A stretch of DNA of 64,000 nucleotides from Hetaerina americana (GCA_022747635.1 JAKTNV010000009.1:68904407-68968406), one strand, 5' to 3'; positions 25,101 to 36,610 are shown, numbered from the stretch's first letter. Made by a program: numbers and translations. Notes: generated by a model from the sequence alone, not told the origin.

Positions 25101-25650
25101 AAACATAGCAATTGGATGGAACAACGAAAAAATTATAATCTTTACAGGAACACGTCAATGAAGTCTAACATAGGAGATACGAGCCTCGTAGCTTGAGCCT
25201 TTGTCTCAGGTCTTGTTCAGGTTAGACTCTTGAGTTTATAAATACTTGCTCTAATATTAAGATGAATTCAGTTTTGCTGTTTTCACTAATTCGGTAGTAT
25301 TCGCCCCATTTCTGTTATTTTACCTAAGTGCCCACATATCACGTCGTCTCTTCCAAGCTAATTTCATTCCAATCAAACCGGAATGCTTTCCTTGGCTGTT
25401 AGCGTAACTTGGCGAAACCGGAATCCTCTCGACAAATGATCGCTAAAAGCTGAGATTCCCCGCGCACATTTCGAAAAAAAAAATAATAGGGCTCGCCCTA
25501 AACCGTCAACGAAAGTAACGGATTTTTCTCATTTTTTTTCATCCGTCCGTTTTCGGCGGACAGCCGAATCTCCCGGGCACGAAAACAAACGAACTGGCTT
25601 CCAACGGAACTCCTGGTATGTGCACACAAACAAGTGACGATCGTGCTAGC
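25100..25650. other. Unannotated stretch
   Basis: No gene or repeat is recognised. Confidence 0.5.
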
Positions 25651-25659
25651 TTTTATGCA

Positions 25660-25960
25660 CACGGAGGGTGGAGGTGGGGGGAGGCGGGAGGGAAGGGGAG
25701 GGGAAACGCGGAGCGGGGCGAGGAGAGGAGGAGATAATCTAGCGGAAACGGGATTTTATTTTTTTTAAAAGCGCACGAATAAAGAGAGGGAATACGCACC
25801 GAGATGGAGGTAGGGGAGGGTGAATGAGGAGGTGGAGGGGTAAGGGCAGGAGAAGGGGGTGGGGAAGGCGGTGGACGATGGGAGAACAATGCCTCGGGAA
25901 CCGTCGGTGAGGGGAGAGGGAATGAAATGCGCTGGGGGCGACGATGAAGAGGGAGCACTG
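25660..25960. other. Purine-rich block
   Basis: G/A-rich plus strand. The minus-strand open frame is Pro/Ser-rich and looks spurious. Confidence 0.55.
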
Positions 25961-26382
25961 TCACGGTTGATGACGAGAGTGGCGGTGGATGGAACGCTGC
26001 AGAAGATAGCGAAATTTCATGAACAAAAATCGGAAATTTCTCATCGACATCTTTTAAAACCCCAGTGTCTTGTTTTATGAAGCTACGATAGGAGGGAGGC
26101 ATATTTATAAAATGTACAATATCAACCGCCTATTGAGGACTGTCAGCTCCTTTCAATCACTTTGCCCATTCGGACTCCAGAAAAATCTTTTCCTTATGTC
26201 AAACGGTAGTAGTCGGAGGCAGATGTCATTAAGGTTAGCAAGTGATAGCTATGTACTTTATAAATCCGTGCTTACCTACCCATTTCAATGGTAGTTCTTT
26301 TGTTCACTGTGCTACACATGTAATTTTAAAAATTTACTTCTGGTACAACTCAATAAATTTTGGTAAAAGAATAATTGCAAAT

Positions 26383-26432
26383 AATATATATATATATATA
26401 TATATATATGTAAATATTAATATAATTATATA
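26383..26432. repeat. (TA)n array left of foldback element
   Basis: About 28 bases of TA, then degenerate TA-rich sequence up to the left arm of the foldback. Confidence 0.93.
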
Positions 26433-26434
26433 TG

Positions 26435-26686
26435 TATAATATTTGGACGGCACAATAGAACGCAAATAAAATAGTGACACTTAAAGGACACTCACCTGGT
26501 AAACTCACATGGTTAGAGGCCTTCTTCAAGTAAGACTCTTAAGAGTCTCTTCAAGTAAGACTCTCTTCAAGAGTCTTACTTGAAGAAGGTCTCGGAGGAG
26601 ACCGAAAGCTTAAACAATTTACCATATGAGTGTTCTTTTAGTGTTACTATTTTATTTGTGTTGTATTGTGCCGTCCAAATATTATA
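26435..26686. mobile_element. Foldback element 1, candidate Penelope-like remnant
   Basis: Two arms of about 105-118 bases are imperfect reverse complements: 26435-26540 and 26569-26686. Both outer ends read TATAATATTTGGACGG on their own strand. The centre is itself repetitive: TCAAGTAAGACTCT occurs twice directly (26531 region and 26551 region) and once inverted. The arms differ in the middle, where only the right arm keeps a stem-loop motif (see 26580-26612). TA arrays flank both sides. There is no coding capacity. Inverted organisation plus TA targets is reminiscent of Penelope-like element remnants; a generic foldback MITE is the alternative. Confidence 0.65.
26580..26612 (+). other. Hammerhead-like motif (degenerate)
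   Basis: The sequence reads TTGAAGA, one extra A, a 6-bp stem GGTCTC/GAGACC with a GGAG loop, then GAAA and AGCT. Against the hammerhead ribozyme core (CUGANGA, stem II, GAAA, stem III) the first box has one change (C to T) plus the extra A. Stem III would be a 4-nt palindrome, which in known minimal hammerheads requires dimers. Stem I is not convincing. Activity is doubtful; ancestry is possible. Confidence 0.35.
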
Positions 26687-26711
26687 CTGCTCGTGTGAGT
26701 GTTTCCGTACA

Positions 26712-26715
<4 letters not shown>

Positions 26716-26788
<73 letters not shown>
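26716..26788. repeat. (TA)n array right of foldback element
   Basis: About 72 bases of uninterrupted TA. Confidence 0.97.
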
Positions 26789-26789
<1 letters not shown>

Positions 26790-27820
26790 CAAATGTTGAA
26801 TTTTGAAGAATTAGAAACATATAATTCTCGTTCAAGCAATTAAATATGATATCTCATCAGTCTTTTTCTAATCAACATTTCACAATATCATACTTAAGTG
26901 AATAACTATGTGGAAAGTTTATGCAAATCATATTATAAGGGACTAAATCAAAATAAGCATGAGAATATGAAAATTTCGAGAAATTTGAAATGGAGAGTTG
27001 CCTGGGGAAACTATAAGGGGGAAAATAATAAGATGTCCAGTAATAGTTTTGCAACAATTTAAGTAGATTTTTTATTGACTTATAAATTCTAGGACTCACG
27101 CTAGAAGAAAACTTTTTTCATGACGACGTAAAATTCTTAGAAAAGGATCTGCTGCAAAAAGACGGAGTCTTAATGGAGTGACAGAGTCGGAAACTTATCA
27201 TAACTGGTTATTAATTTTAAGGTGTCGAAAGAAACAAAAATCATTTAATAATTTGTATTACTGATGCAAAATATCATATCAAATTAATCATAATTTTCAG
27301 AAAATGTTAAACAAATTTCAAACAAATGGCTCGGAAAATAATTAAATAAGTAAGAGCATTTAATTGGAAAACATTTTATGGCTCGTGGTTTAAACTATAT
27401 ATTTAGGTTTAAATACAAAGTGTAATCTTTGAGTCACAAATCGCTTCCTAAAATGACTTGGGAAAATACATCGTTTATCAATTTTTTATAACTTGTCAAA
27501 CCCATGATCCACAAAATGAGGTGGTGATATTTCAACAAGTTTGACTCTAATTATTTCATAAAACATTTTATCTAGAATTCATTAAGAAACAGAATCTAGT
27601 TTAAATCTTATAAAATAACGTGCATAACATAAAAATGGAGTTTCACCTAATGCTGACCTCAACCTCCACTGCCTAAAATCATTAACATAAATGAGATCGA
27701 TTGAAACACCAAACATTCGCATAGCTCATCCCTTTCTGCGTTGCCTTAGAAACTGCAAACCATTCTAAATATTAGCGAAAGTGATTTTCAGGAGAATCGA
27801 AAAATAACGAACGTGCGACG
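26790..27820. other. AT-rich stretch, no gene seen
   Basis: Nothing recognised. Confidence 0.6.
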
Positions 27821-27829
27821 AATGTTTTC

Positions 27830-28690
27830 TAGGGAAGGGCCAGGGAAGGATCAGACCCGGACGCTGTGACCAAAAACCCCCCGCAAGTATAAACATTCAC
27901 CAAAGGACCGCCTGGGCGAAGGAAGAGATGCAGGAGCGGGGATAGAATCCAGACGCTTGCGTACACGTTTGGGAAACTCGGGGAGGATGGGTAAGAGGCG
28001 ATGTTAAGAGGAAGGGGATGCCGTAAAAGAATAGACAAAACGAGAGAAGAGTGAGAGAGAGGGAGAGAATTGAGTGGGGAGGACGGAGATGTTCCATAGG
28101 AAGGCAAAGGGGAGGAAGGGATGAGAGACTGCAAGATAAAGGCACGGAGATGAGATGGTAATAGCTGGAAGGGCGGAATGCAAATCCAGCGGAATTATGA
28201 TGAGAGCTGAAGCAATGTAGGAAGGGGGTGGGGGTTATGGGGCGGTGTCGGTGGTACGGAAAGGGGGGCTGACGGGAAAGGGGCGAGGGGAGGAAGATCG
28301 TGAGGATGGGGACTCTCCTGGAGGGGTAGATGGAATAATTGGACCCAGAGGGGAAGGGGGAGAAGAAGGGTGTACCACCATAGTGTGTAGGGTCTCGGCG
28401 GTTCCCATGCGCCCTCCGGAGCCGGTGCACGGGATGTTGGGGGCCCTGGCTGGTGCATGAGTGATGAGGACCACACCCCTCCTCATGCTCGCATGCTCAA
28501 ACATCGGTGTCCTCTTTTTCGAGGTGTCGCGTCTTACGGGTGCGACTCCCCCCCCCCCCGCCCATATTTTTGTCTTTTTCCCCCATTCTCCCTTCCTCCC
28601 TATTTCTTCTCCCACCCCTCTCGCTGTCCATCTCTTTTTGGGTCTCTATTGTCGCGGTCACAAAAAGGAGGGAGGGAGGCTGTTTTTTAG
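27830..28690. other. GC-rich strand-asymmetric block
   Basis: Purine-rich at about 27830-28370, switching to pyrimidine-rich at about 28545-28640 with a run of about 12 C near 28549-28559. The open frames (up to 177 codons) are low-complexity Pro/Ser/Leu. Confidence 0.55.
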
Positions 28691-28699
28691 CCCGTTTCG

Positions 28700-29090
28700 G
28701 CGAAGTGGTCTGTGGGAACGTTTAGCGGGTGAATCTCTGGCTCCTTCCCGTCCGCGGAGTTTAATTCGAACCGTGGAAAAGATACGTTGGGTGACTGCGA
28801 TGCTTTTCCGTCGCCAGGTCCCGCCCGGTTCCCATGGCAGCGTGGATTATTTTTATTTTCTCTCGAATCCTTAGCGTCGTGCTTGTGTCCGGAAATTATA
28901 TCATGGGCTCCCATGAAGCGCTGTGATATAATTTTCTGTATTGACTGGAGAATAATTACACATTGATTCCATGGATGTACGCATTTAACACGAAAAGGTG
29001 ATTGGAACGACTAAAGCGGCTGTGAATATATAATTATATTCATCGGCTTGAGTAGGTCATTGTGAATTATTTATATGATACTTACATTAG
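28700..29090. other. Unannotated stretch
   Basis: No recognisable element before the TA array. Confidence 0.5.

Positions 29091-29091
<1 letters not shown>

Positions 29092-29153
<62 letters not shown>
29092..29153. repeat. (TA)n array left of foldback element 2
   Basis: About 60 bases of TA repeat. Confidence 0.97.
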
Positions 29154-29154
<1 letters not shown>

Positions 29155-29260
29155 CACTTTTTGAAAGTCTCACGGACGTGAATAATAATGTATATCACTT
29201 AGCACTAGTGGACACAGACAAAAACACAGAAACACACAAAAAAAGAGACTCACTATTTTT

Positions 29261-29295
29261 CGAATTTTCGGTGGTCGGGACCACCTTTATCAAGG
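29261..29295 (-). other. Hammerhead-like motif in left arm
   Basis: On the minus strand: TTGATAA, one extra A, a perfect 7-bp stem GGTGGTC/GACCACC with CC loop, then GAAA and AATTC. The first box departs from CUGANGA at two positions (C3 to T, G8 to A). The palindromic AATT plus C fits a minimal stem III and cleavage position. Degenerate, so probably inactive. Confidence 0.35.
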
Positions 29296-29342
29296 AAGAG
29301 AGGGACAGAACTCTGATCAGAACTCAGTTCTGTCCCTCTCTT

Positions 29343-29377
29343 CCTTGATAAAGGTGGTCACGACCTTCGAAAATTCG
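29343..29377 (+). other. Hammerhead-like motif in right arm
   Basis: The same motif as in the left arm, but stem II has decayed (GGTGGTC opposite GACCTTC). The flanking TTGATAA and CGAAAATTCG are kept. Confidence 0.33.
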
Positions 29378-29448
29378 AAAAATAGTAAGTCTCTTTTTTT
29401 TGTGTTTCTGTGTTTTTGTCTGTGTCCACTAGTGCTAAGTGTTATACA

Positions 29449-29449
29449 T

Positions 29450-29503
<54 letters not shown>
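29449..29503. repeat. (TA)n-(CA)n array right of foldback element 2
   Basis: About 40 bases of TA with one TAC interruption, then about 14 bases of CA. Confidence 0.96.
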
Positions 29504-29509
29504 TATAAG

Positions 29510-32090
29510 CGAATGTAATTGATATTCCCAGATGCTTTTTGGAAAAAGTTGCAGTCGGGCCATCCTAATTTATGATGTATTGGTTGAGTTATCGTTATTA
29601 ATGGATATACTCATGTGGATGTTCAATCTTCCACGCGTTAATTTTTCGTCCTGTTTGTTTTGCAGATTCGTGCCCTCCAAACTACTCGTAAAGGTGGGAA
29701 TTATCAATTGAAAAATATCACCTTCTACGTGAACATAAATTGTGAGCTAAATTGTGTAATGTATTAATAATAAAAGGCATGTACAATGCAATAATCCGGT
29801 GACTCAGTAATCAATCGATTACTGAGTCACCGGAGTGACGTAAAATCTGAGGGTAGGGGGAATTGTTTCATTGAATATTAAGGGAAAGTTGAACTCTCTT
29901 GAATGTATGTCCACGTGGAGTAAACACCGAGAACAGTATTACTTGATATTTATAAATTACGTACGAACGTTCTCGGAAGGACTTGGACAGGGTAGGCGAA
30001 ATTTCCACGGCGAAGTAAGGGAGTCTGGCGCTCATCTCACTTCATAGAAGTGACAGATAAAGGTGGAAAAAATATAGAATGAGTAAAGGGGAGGGAAAGG
30101 AAGAGTCATTAGCCAAATGCTTAAGTGCTTATTGCCTTCAGTTTGGTGTTGCCCGTATGGCGTGGCAGTCAAGTTTCCATGTACGTGAGGCGCGCGGGGA
30201 GGCTTACTTTTTTGGAAAGCTGCGAGGAAGATCACCAGGGAAATTAAATTTTCGGAAAGGAATTCGCGGAAGAATGAGACACGCTAATGAATACTAGATG
30301 TAGCCACTGAAGCATCATAAGGTTTTTGAAATTTAAGTGCGTTGCTCGACGGACAGCGAAGGCAAGTAATTTATTCGGCTCTTTCGAATTTTTATATCAT
30401 TCCCTCGGCCAAGGAATTAAGGAAAATTAATTTTCGAGAAACAAACGAAATTGCGCAGAGCTGAAACAATTATAAAAGTATGGCTTTACCCAATAAGGTC
30501 TCAGTTAGGAGAACTTTTAAAATTTAAGGACAAGATGTTGCAATTGGGAGAGAAAAGAATTCTTTTAACTCGGCAAAATTTAGTTTGATTACCTTCTCGC
30601 CAAATGCCAACGCATAAAAACAATGAAAATATGATTCCTTTACTAACAGTAACAATGCATATAAAGCAATGAAGGAATAATACCATAAGGAATCGTTTTT
30701 ATATCATTTCAGGAATATACGAATGACCTCCAAATAATATTATGCAAGGCTCTGACGCATAGACACTCCAAATTCTAGCTTTAAAATGTCTAAACAAAAT
30801 ATTTAAATCTGAAATACTGTATCCTTATTATAAATCAAGTGTATCCTAAAATTAGTTCGGAATGTTAAAATAATATTTTATATGCAACCTAAACATTCAG
30901 TGGGATTGATTTCAGAAGAAAGTATGCTTTTGATATACATGTAAAATGAAAAAGTAAATATTAAGGTTTTAAAAATTGGCATTCTGGCTTTGGAAACAAT
31001 AAAATGGAAAGACATGTAGGACAACTGAAAAAGTAAAAATTAAGGGGTTTTAATAAAATTATGGAAAGTTGCAAGCGATAAAATGAATTAGGCTCAGCTA
31101 TTTCCATGGTGAAAGCAATCAGGAAAATGGGAAGAAATTGGAATTTCAAAGTTATGTACACTTTAGCTCAACGAGGGCAGTAGTCTATCCAAGAAATTAC
31201 ATCGATGGTATAAATATGTGTAAATGATAAGACCCAAAGCTTGCCAAGAGAGAATGCTGAAGCACGTTAACGTATCATTCGTACGACGGCCTTTGTAAAT
31301 TCGACCAATTAAAAATACGCGTCAACTTCTATTGTAATTAGGAATTTGTCCCTCGGCATGTAAAATGATGCTTACGACGCTTCGACATTCCATAAAAGAA
31401 CTTCAACATGAGTGGTCAAATATATATTTTAGTTATTTCCTAGTTATTTGAAGAGATATAATTTAGTAAAAATTATCTCCAAAATTCATATACACTTTTC
31501 AAGTCTCATATTTAGCAAAAAACATGTTTTTAACCTTTCTCCTAATTTAAAAAAAATACTGCATCCTGAAATGCTTCGACAAATAGGATAAATTCAGATA
31601 AAATAACTAATTCTTCATCTTAATTAAAGAAAATTAATTGAATTACATTACCTTTCTTGCTAAATATTTAATATTATCAAAAGTGACAACATTTCCATCG
31701 AAAAACAATCATTTGAACTCCCGTCAAGTTCATTTAAAAAAAACTGCCAAACAATCTTTTTCTCCAAAATAAAATCTGCAGTTAACAAAAACCTCGAAAA
31801 TGAGACTCTATCTCTATAGTTAGTTTGCCTAAGTTGATGGCAACTGCGAAATATAACAGAACCTTCTCGTGTAAAAAAATCATGAGGCATTTTTGCCCCC
31901 CCCTTATAAAAAATTAAAAAACAATGTCTCATAACTTCTAAAGTTAACAGTAGTGACGAATTCATATCGTCACAACTGGTTTCAACCCTTTCAATGAATT
32001 TGTCGAAATGAAATATTTCGCTGGATCTTTAGAATTAAAGTCAGGTCTAATTTATTAAATCGAAGCTTAATTAAATATCTTAAGCAAGGA
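29510..32090. other. AT-rich stretch, no gene seen
   Basis: Apart from the palindrome at 29796-29833, only AT-rich sequence with short open frames lacking motifs. Confidence 0.6.
29796..29833. repeat. Perfect 17-bp palindrome, 4-nt spacer
   Basis: CCGGTGACTCAGTAATC, AATC, then the exact reverse complement. No gene lies nearby, so a terminator role is unlikely. Confidence 0.95.
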
Positions 32091-32099
32091 GAATGTGAG

Positions 32100-32556
32100 A
32101 AAAATGTCATCCTCTTGCACATCGGTCATTGGACGCACTTCGGGATGTGAATTCCACTTGTATTGCGGTTCATGCCGGGGGCCCTCCGGGAATCAGAAAA
32201 TCCCTCCGACCGAGCCCACCTCACCGTCAACCGGAGGCAAGGAGGGCAGATTAGAATGAGCATAAGGGACGAGGCACGCGAGGACAGATAAAAACAGAGG
32301 TCGAATCGCCGAGGCACCGTTGATCGAGCAGAATGGAATCGAGGGGAGGGAATGGAGGAGGGAGCGACGGTGAGGGAAGTTGGGAAGAATGAGTGTGTGC
32401 AGAAAAGATGCGCGCGCAGCCGAATTGGCGGGAAAAAACTCGCGAGCGGATTTCAGCGGGAAAGTGAAGTGGAAGAAAAATCAAGAAAAACAAAAGTCAT
32501 TCGATCGACGGGTTGGTGAGTTCTGTCGGTGGTGTTGGTGCGTGTACATACTATGT

Positions 32557-32594
<38 letters not shown>

Positions 32595-33000
32595 GTGCAA
32601 GGCTTTATTGTGGAAATGCTGGACTCTGGTCGCCGGAAGGGGGAATGATATAGGCGAGGTAGGAAGCAAGGATACTACGTGCGAAGGCGGCCGATGCTCC
32701 CAGAATGCATTGCGCGACTGCACTCGGCCCACCCCCTCCCGAAAACGAGCGCGGCGGACAAAAGAGCAACGCCAGGCGTCCCGTTTTACTCGATCCCCTC
32801 CTCCCTCCCTCCTTCCTCTGCTCCTGCGTCTCATCCCACGCAGCCCTCCCGACCGGCTGGAAAATAAACACAACACCATAGCTGAGAGCGGGGAGGGAGG
32901 GCACCAACTCCGCAGCAATCTCTCAGACTCGTCTGTCGTCCTCATCTGTTATTCAGCCGCTCCCCCAACGTCACCACGACTTCGCCCTATATATGGAACT
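32100..33000. other. GC-rich block with a TA array inside
   Basis: Purine-rich around 32240-32500, a 33-base (TA)n array at 32559-32591, then pyrimidine-rich around 32740-32840. A 225-codon frame crosses the TA array and shows no domain, so it is not called a gene. Confidence 0.5.
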
Positions 33001-34405
33001 TCATTTTCTTCTTCCCTTTTTTTTTCTACATGCTTACTGCTGGATAGACGCAATTAACGTGCCGGGTGCATCACGGATGAGGGATTTTTCCCTTTAGATG
33101 TGGGCGCTATATCACGGATGTTCGAAACTCTTGACACCATGTATCCGGAAGCATTCAAAACCTCATGGGCTTTCATGAACAGGAGATGGATACCTATAAG
33201 TTCACAGACCGAAATAATATCAGTTTATAAAAATCAAATACCAACCTTTCAACGAATTGCGGGGTGACATGTGTTCGTATGTGTAATTAGTGAAGTAGAA
33301 GTAGAATGGCTGGTAACCTAACACCTCCTGCCACACGTCCTTGCGGGGTAGTGTGTAAAGGAAATGCAATGTTTGGGAACATGCTTAGAAATAAATGATA
33401 ACGGGCGATAGCGCCATATATTTTTAAATTGATGTTAACAGTTATGTTCAAAATGGGAAGCCCTCGGTAATATTTAATATTCAATGTTTTTAGTACTGTA
33501 TTCTTTTGAGGTTAATAATTGAAGTACATCTATTTAATCAATTGATCACTCAGGGTAAAAAACGTTAATTAAAATGGATGTATGTATATTTGTCGGATAA
33601 AAATGGAAATGATTAAACTTAAATTCAATTACATTCAATAAATTCCTTAATTTTATCGATATTGCTAAACATGGTTTCGTGAATGCATGCTTTACACCGA
33701 TCTATGAACAAGTCATTAACAAAAATAGTACTAACTGAAGATAGAGGCATATTAATTTTTCCTGAGGTGTGTCCAGAAGTGTCTTACTATTAAATTAGCA
33801 TTAGTAGACTCATCAAAAAAATACCTCTAAAATAATGTACACATATTTTGAAATTAAAAAGTTTTCAGGAAAGGGCAAGGGCAAAAGCCTCAAATGGTCA
33901 TCATTATTAGGACGCACAAAATATTTTGTGGACGTAATCTCTTCCCCAATCGGAACCCTCTTTTCTGTATTCATTTGACTGTTACATATCTCGTTATTTA
34001 TTTTATGAACTTCATTTTTGTCATTTATCTGAATCCTCTTTAATCTCAACATTACCATATTAAAAAAATCATTTTGCCTTTAGATCATCGTCGACCTTTA
34101 TTCTTCTACTTTTCATTCGTGGGAAATAACGGATGGTTTTCTTTGCGCGATGATTTATCAGCAATCTTATGTAAAAACACATTCCCAAGAAATGATTTCC
34201 TCCTAGTTGAAGTTTTTCCCAATTAAAATAGCGTGTTGTAATCCATATTTGTTTAAATTATTCTGTAATAACTTATAAGTTCATGCTTATGTTGGTTACT
34301 TGATTTTTCTTCTGGCGTATACACGTCTTATTTCCGAGTTGGCAGAAGGATGCGTGGTACTGAGGATTATTTATGCATAAACTATGTTCGCAATTGGTAA
34401 TTTTT
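33000..34405. other. AT-rich stretch, no gene seen
   Basis: Contains the short GC-rich repeat at 33308-33357 and otherwise nothing recognisable before the mariner element. Confidence 0.55.
33308..33357 (-). repeat. Short GC-rich hairpin repeat, copy 1
   Basis: The minus strand reads CCCCGCAAGGACGTGTGGCA then GGAGGTGTTAGG. It is related to the copies at 49123-49190 and 62109-62170, with the inner CAAGCCGC portion shortened. It resembles a short repeat seen in many arthropod genomes; I cannot name the family. Confidence 0.6.
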
Positions 34406-34572
34406 TAGCTACGAGGGTCATCCGGAAAGTAGTACCCGTTCGTGCCGCATGAAGTGCTGACGACGCGAGTAGCCGCTGGACGAGGTCAGATAGCTTCAGT
34501 GGCTTGTCTGCCTTCTCTGAGCCAAGTTGCGTGACGCTAGCATTGCCTGTGTTGTTTCTGTGATTGTTTACA

Positions 34573-34971
34573 ATGTTTAAAAAAATTGAGAACGCCGCCA
34601 GTTGTGAAGTGAGGGCAGTGATTAAATTCCTCAATGCAAGAAACGTTCGCCCATGTGATATTCATCGCCAATTAAAGGAGGTGTATGGAGACAATGTAAT
34701 GGACGAGTCGTCTGTTCGGCGGTGGTGTCGCAACTTCAACATGGGGAGGGGGAACACACACGACGATGAGCGTTCGGAGAGACCGTCTGTCATTACAGAC
34801 CAACTGGTGAGCTCAGTTGACGAATTCGTGAGGAACGATCGGCGCGTCACAATTGATGACATCTGTGAGCATTTTCCCAATGTTTCTCGAACAATTGTTC
34901 ATGAAATTGTTAAACACCATCTGCATTATGCAAAAATTTGTGCAAGATGGGTCCCTCGCGTATCTCAATGA
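34573..34971 (+). pseudogene. Mariner transposase, N-terminal DNA-binding part only
   Basis: The 133 or so codons encode the N-terminal helix-turn-helix region that binds the terminal repeats: a first helical part (residues about 10-60, including VIKFLNARNVRPCDIH), then SVRRWCRNFNMGRG and DDERSERPS (the linker usually ending GRPS), and a second HTH-like part ending HHLHYAKICARWVPR. It stops soon after at the internal deletion. No catalytic Asp is encoded. The ATG at 34573 fits the usual transposase start just inside the left repeat. Confidence 0.9.
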
Positions 34972-35065
34972 GCTGGCGGCGAAGGACTATGCAGCAGGAA
35001 TACAGAAACTTGTCACACGTTATGACAAATGCCTTAATTTGCTTGGAGATTATGTTGAGAAGTAG
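34958..35065 (+). pseudogene. Mariner transposase, C-terminal remnant
   Basis: A different frame from the N-terminal part encodes YLNELAAKDYAAGIQKLV and RYDKCLNLLGDYVEK. This is the typical mariner transposase C-terminus (GIQKL..RYDKCL....GDYVEK) with its stop at 35063-35065. The junction with the N-terminal part lies around 34950-34960 and throws the frame. Confidence 0.9.
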
Positions 35066-35179
35066 TTTAAAGTATCCTCTTTCAAATAAAATTTTTTTAT
35101 GTTTGTTAATATTTACTTTTGTGTCTTTATTTCACGAACGGGTACTACTTTCCGGACGACCCTCGTATATTCAACATTT

Positions 35180-35870
35180 ATTCTTGGCTAAGTCCATTGC
35201 TGAGCTTAAAACATGCTTCTTTCCTTCCGTCTTTCTGATCAATATATATCTCCTTACCTTTACTGTTAGGTGCGAACTACTTATTAGCAAGCACTATGAT
35301 TCCAACATTTTCCTACTTTGAGTATTATTCTCGTGTTCAACGTGTCTCAATGGCTCATTCTGTCTTATTTTGGAAAACGTAAACTTTATTAATGATAAAG
35401 TTTTATGCTTGCGTTTTATTATTCAAGTAAGGGAGATCGCCGTCAGTTCACCTCTCCTCCGCCAATGGCGCTAATATCTTATTGAAAGGAGTACACGTAC
35501 AAGCATTGTCTCTTGCCCATCTTGTAATCTTGTTCGATTTTTTTCTATAGGTTTTATTACCTGATAAAGCAGTCGCTGGAGTAATTCTTACTTCACCTTC
35601 TTCTTCAAGCCATCTACTTCCATTTCAAATTTCTGCACATTGACATGAATTAGATCAAATAATTTGAAATCCTAATTTTTTTGCAATCCATGTGGTGAAG
35701 GTTTTTCCGATGCTCTTACGGTGTTACGGAGTCCTACGGTATTCCAAGAGATGTCCTCGAAGTCATCAGGTGTGAGGCAGAATTTCCTTATGCCGCTTCC
35801 TGGGGTCGATGCGCCCAAGATGGCCGAATCGCGTGACCTTTGCTTAAGCCAGAAGTCCGGGTGCGAAGAT
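35180..35870. other. Unannotated stretch
   Basis: No gene or repeat is recognised. Confidence 0.5.
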
Positions 35871-35879
35871 GAGAAGGCA

Positions 35880-36240
35880 TTTTGTGTGCGCCTAGCCACC
35901 CCTTCGGCGGAAGCCCTTGCGCATACAGAAATTCTATCCGACCCTCTCTCACTCCCCCTAGGGACTCCCCCACGCTCCTCCATCTTTCTTCCCCAGCCCT
36001 CCCTCCACCCCCTCCCGTCCTTTTAGACACGGTTATCTGTCTTTCTCATCCCTTACTCACCCCCGCCACCCCCCACTCGGGGCAAGAACTTCACCCCCAT
36101 TCGCCAGCACCACCTCCCTCTCCCCTCCCACACTCAGTCTTACTGTGCCTCATCCACTCACCCCGCCCGCATTTCCACGGGGAACCCTCCACCGTTCTAA
36201 CCACTATCCTCGTGTCTCTATTGCTCCTCCGGCAGACCGT
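35880..36240. other. Pyrimidine-rich block
   Basis: C/T-rich plus strand. Open frames are Pro/Ser low complexity. Confidence 0.55.
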
Positions 36241-36610
36241 CCGCAAATTCACGGGTAGCGTGAGTCTGGAATAAGTTTACATTCAACATGATGCCCTCTT
36301 GCGGCTCATTCGTAAGTTGCTGCTGAGACGGGTGAGAGTTGCTTATGGGGCGGGCGAGCTGTGTATCACGTCAAGCTAGGAGGGATGAAAAGTCGGTGCT
36401 ACGTGGCGGAAGGGGAGGGAGTTTCGTGTCCCTAGAAATACGACGGGGAATGCGGTGTACTTGAATGTTTCATCATAAACACGGCAGGCGCGAATAATTA
36501 GTTCCTTCCGTTGTGCAGGGCTGAGCTAGATATCAACTGAGCAGGTGACGAATTTTGATTAAAATTTAAACGCAGATTCAGGAAGTGAATTGGAGGGGTG
36601 TATCCGCACA

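Larger units (their letters stand above)
29154..29448. mobile_element. Foldback element 2, candidate Penelope-like remnant
   Basis: A nearly perfect large inverted repeat: arms about 29200-29315 and 29325-29444 around a short centre (CTGATCAG). The shared outer part includes CACTAGTGCTAAGTG and a T-rich stretch GTGTTTCTGTGTTTTTGTC. The left side has an extra 45 bases between arm and TA array (containing TGAGACTTTC on the minus strand) that also occurs in the related copy at 63.7-63.8 kb, so it belongs to the family and is deleted on the right. Each arm holds a hammerhead-like motif. TA arrays lie on both sides. Confidence 0.75.
34412..35165 (+). mobile_element. Internally deleted mariner element
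   Basis: A complete-ended Tc1/mariner-type DNA transposon of 754 bases. The 33-bp terminal inverted repeats (34412-34444 and 35133-35165, starting CGAGGGTC) match at 32 of 33 positions, and TA lies directly outside each end (34410-34411, 35166-35167), the normal mariner target duplication. Autonomous mariners are about 1.3 kb, so roughly half a kilobase of the transposase gene, including the DD34D catalytic region, is gone. It could only move if another mariner supplied transposase. A near-identical truncated sister sits at 62534-62912. Confidence 0.95.

Noticed and set aside
29154..29448. Transcription terminator or microRNA precursor
   Set aside because: Arms of more than 100 bases, repeated family members and TA-array flanks point to a mobile element.
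32380..33057. 225-codon open frame
   Set aside because: Runs through a TA microsatellite (Ile/Tyr repeats) and skewed sequence, with no domain.
34573..34971. Functional transposase or domesticated DNA-binding gene
   Set aside because: The element has both terminal repeats and a frame-breaking internal deletion, and the second copy is truncated through this region, so a non-autonomous transposon explains it better.
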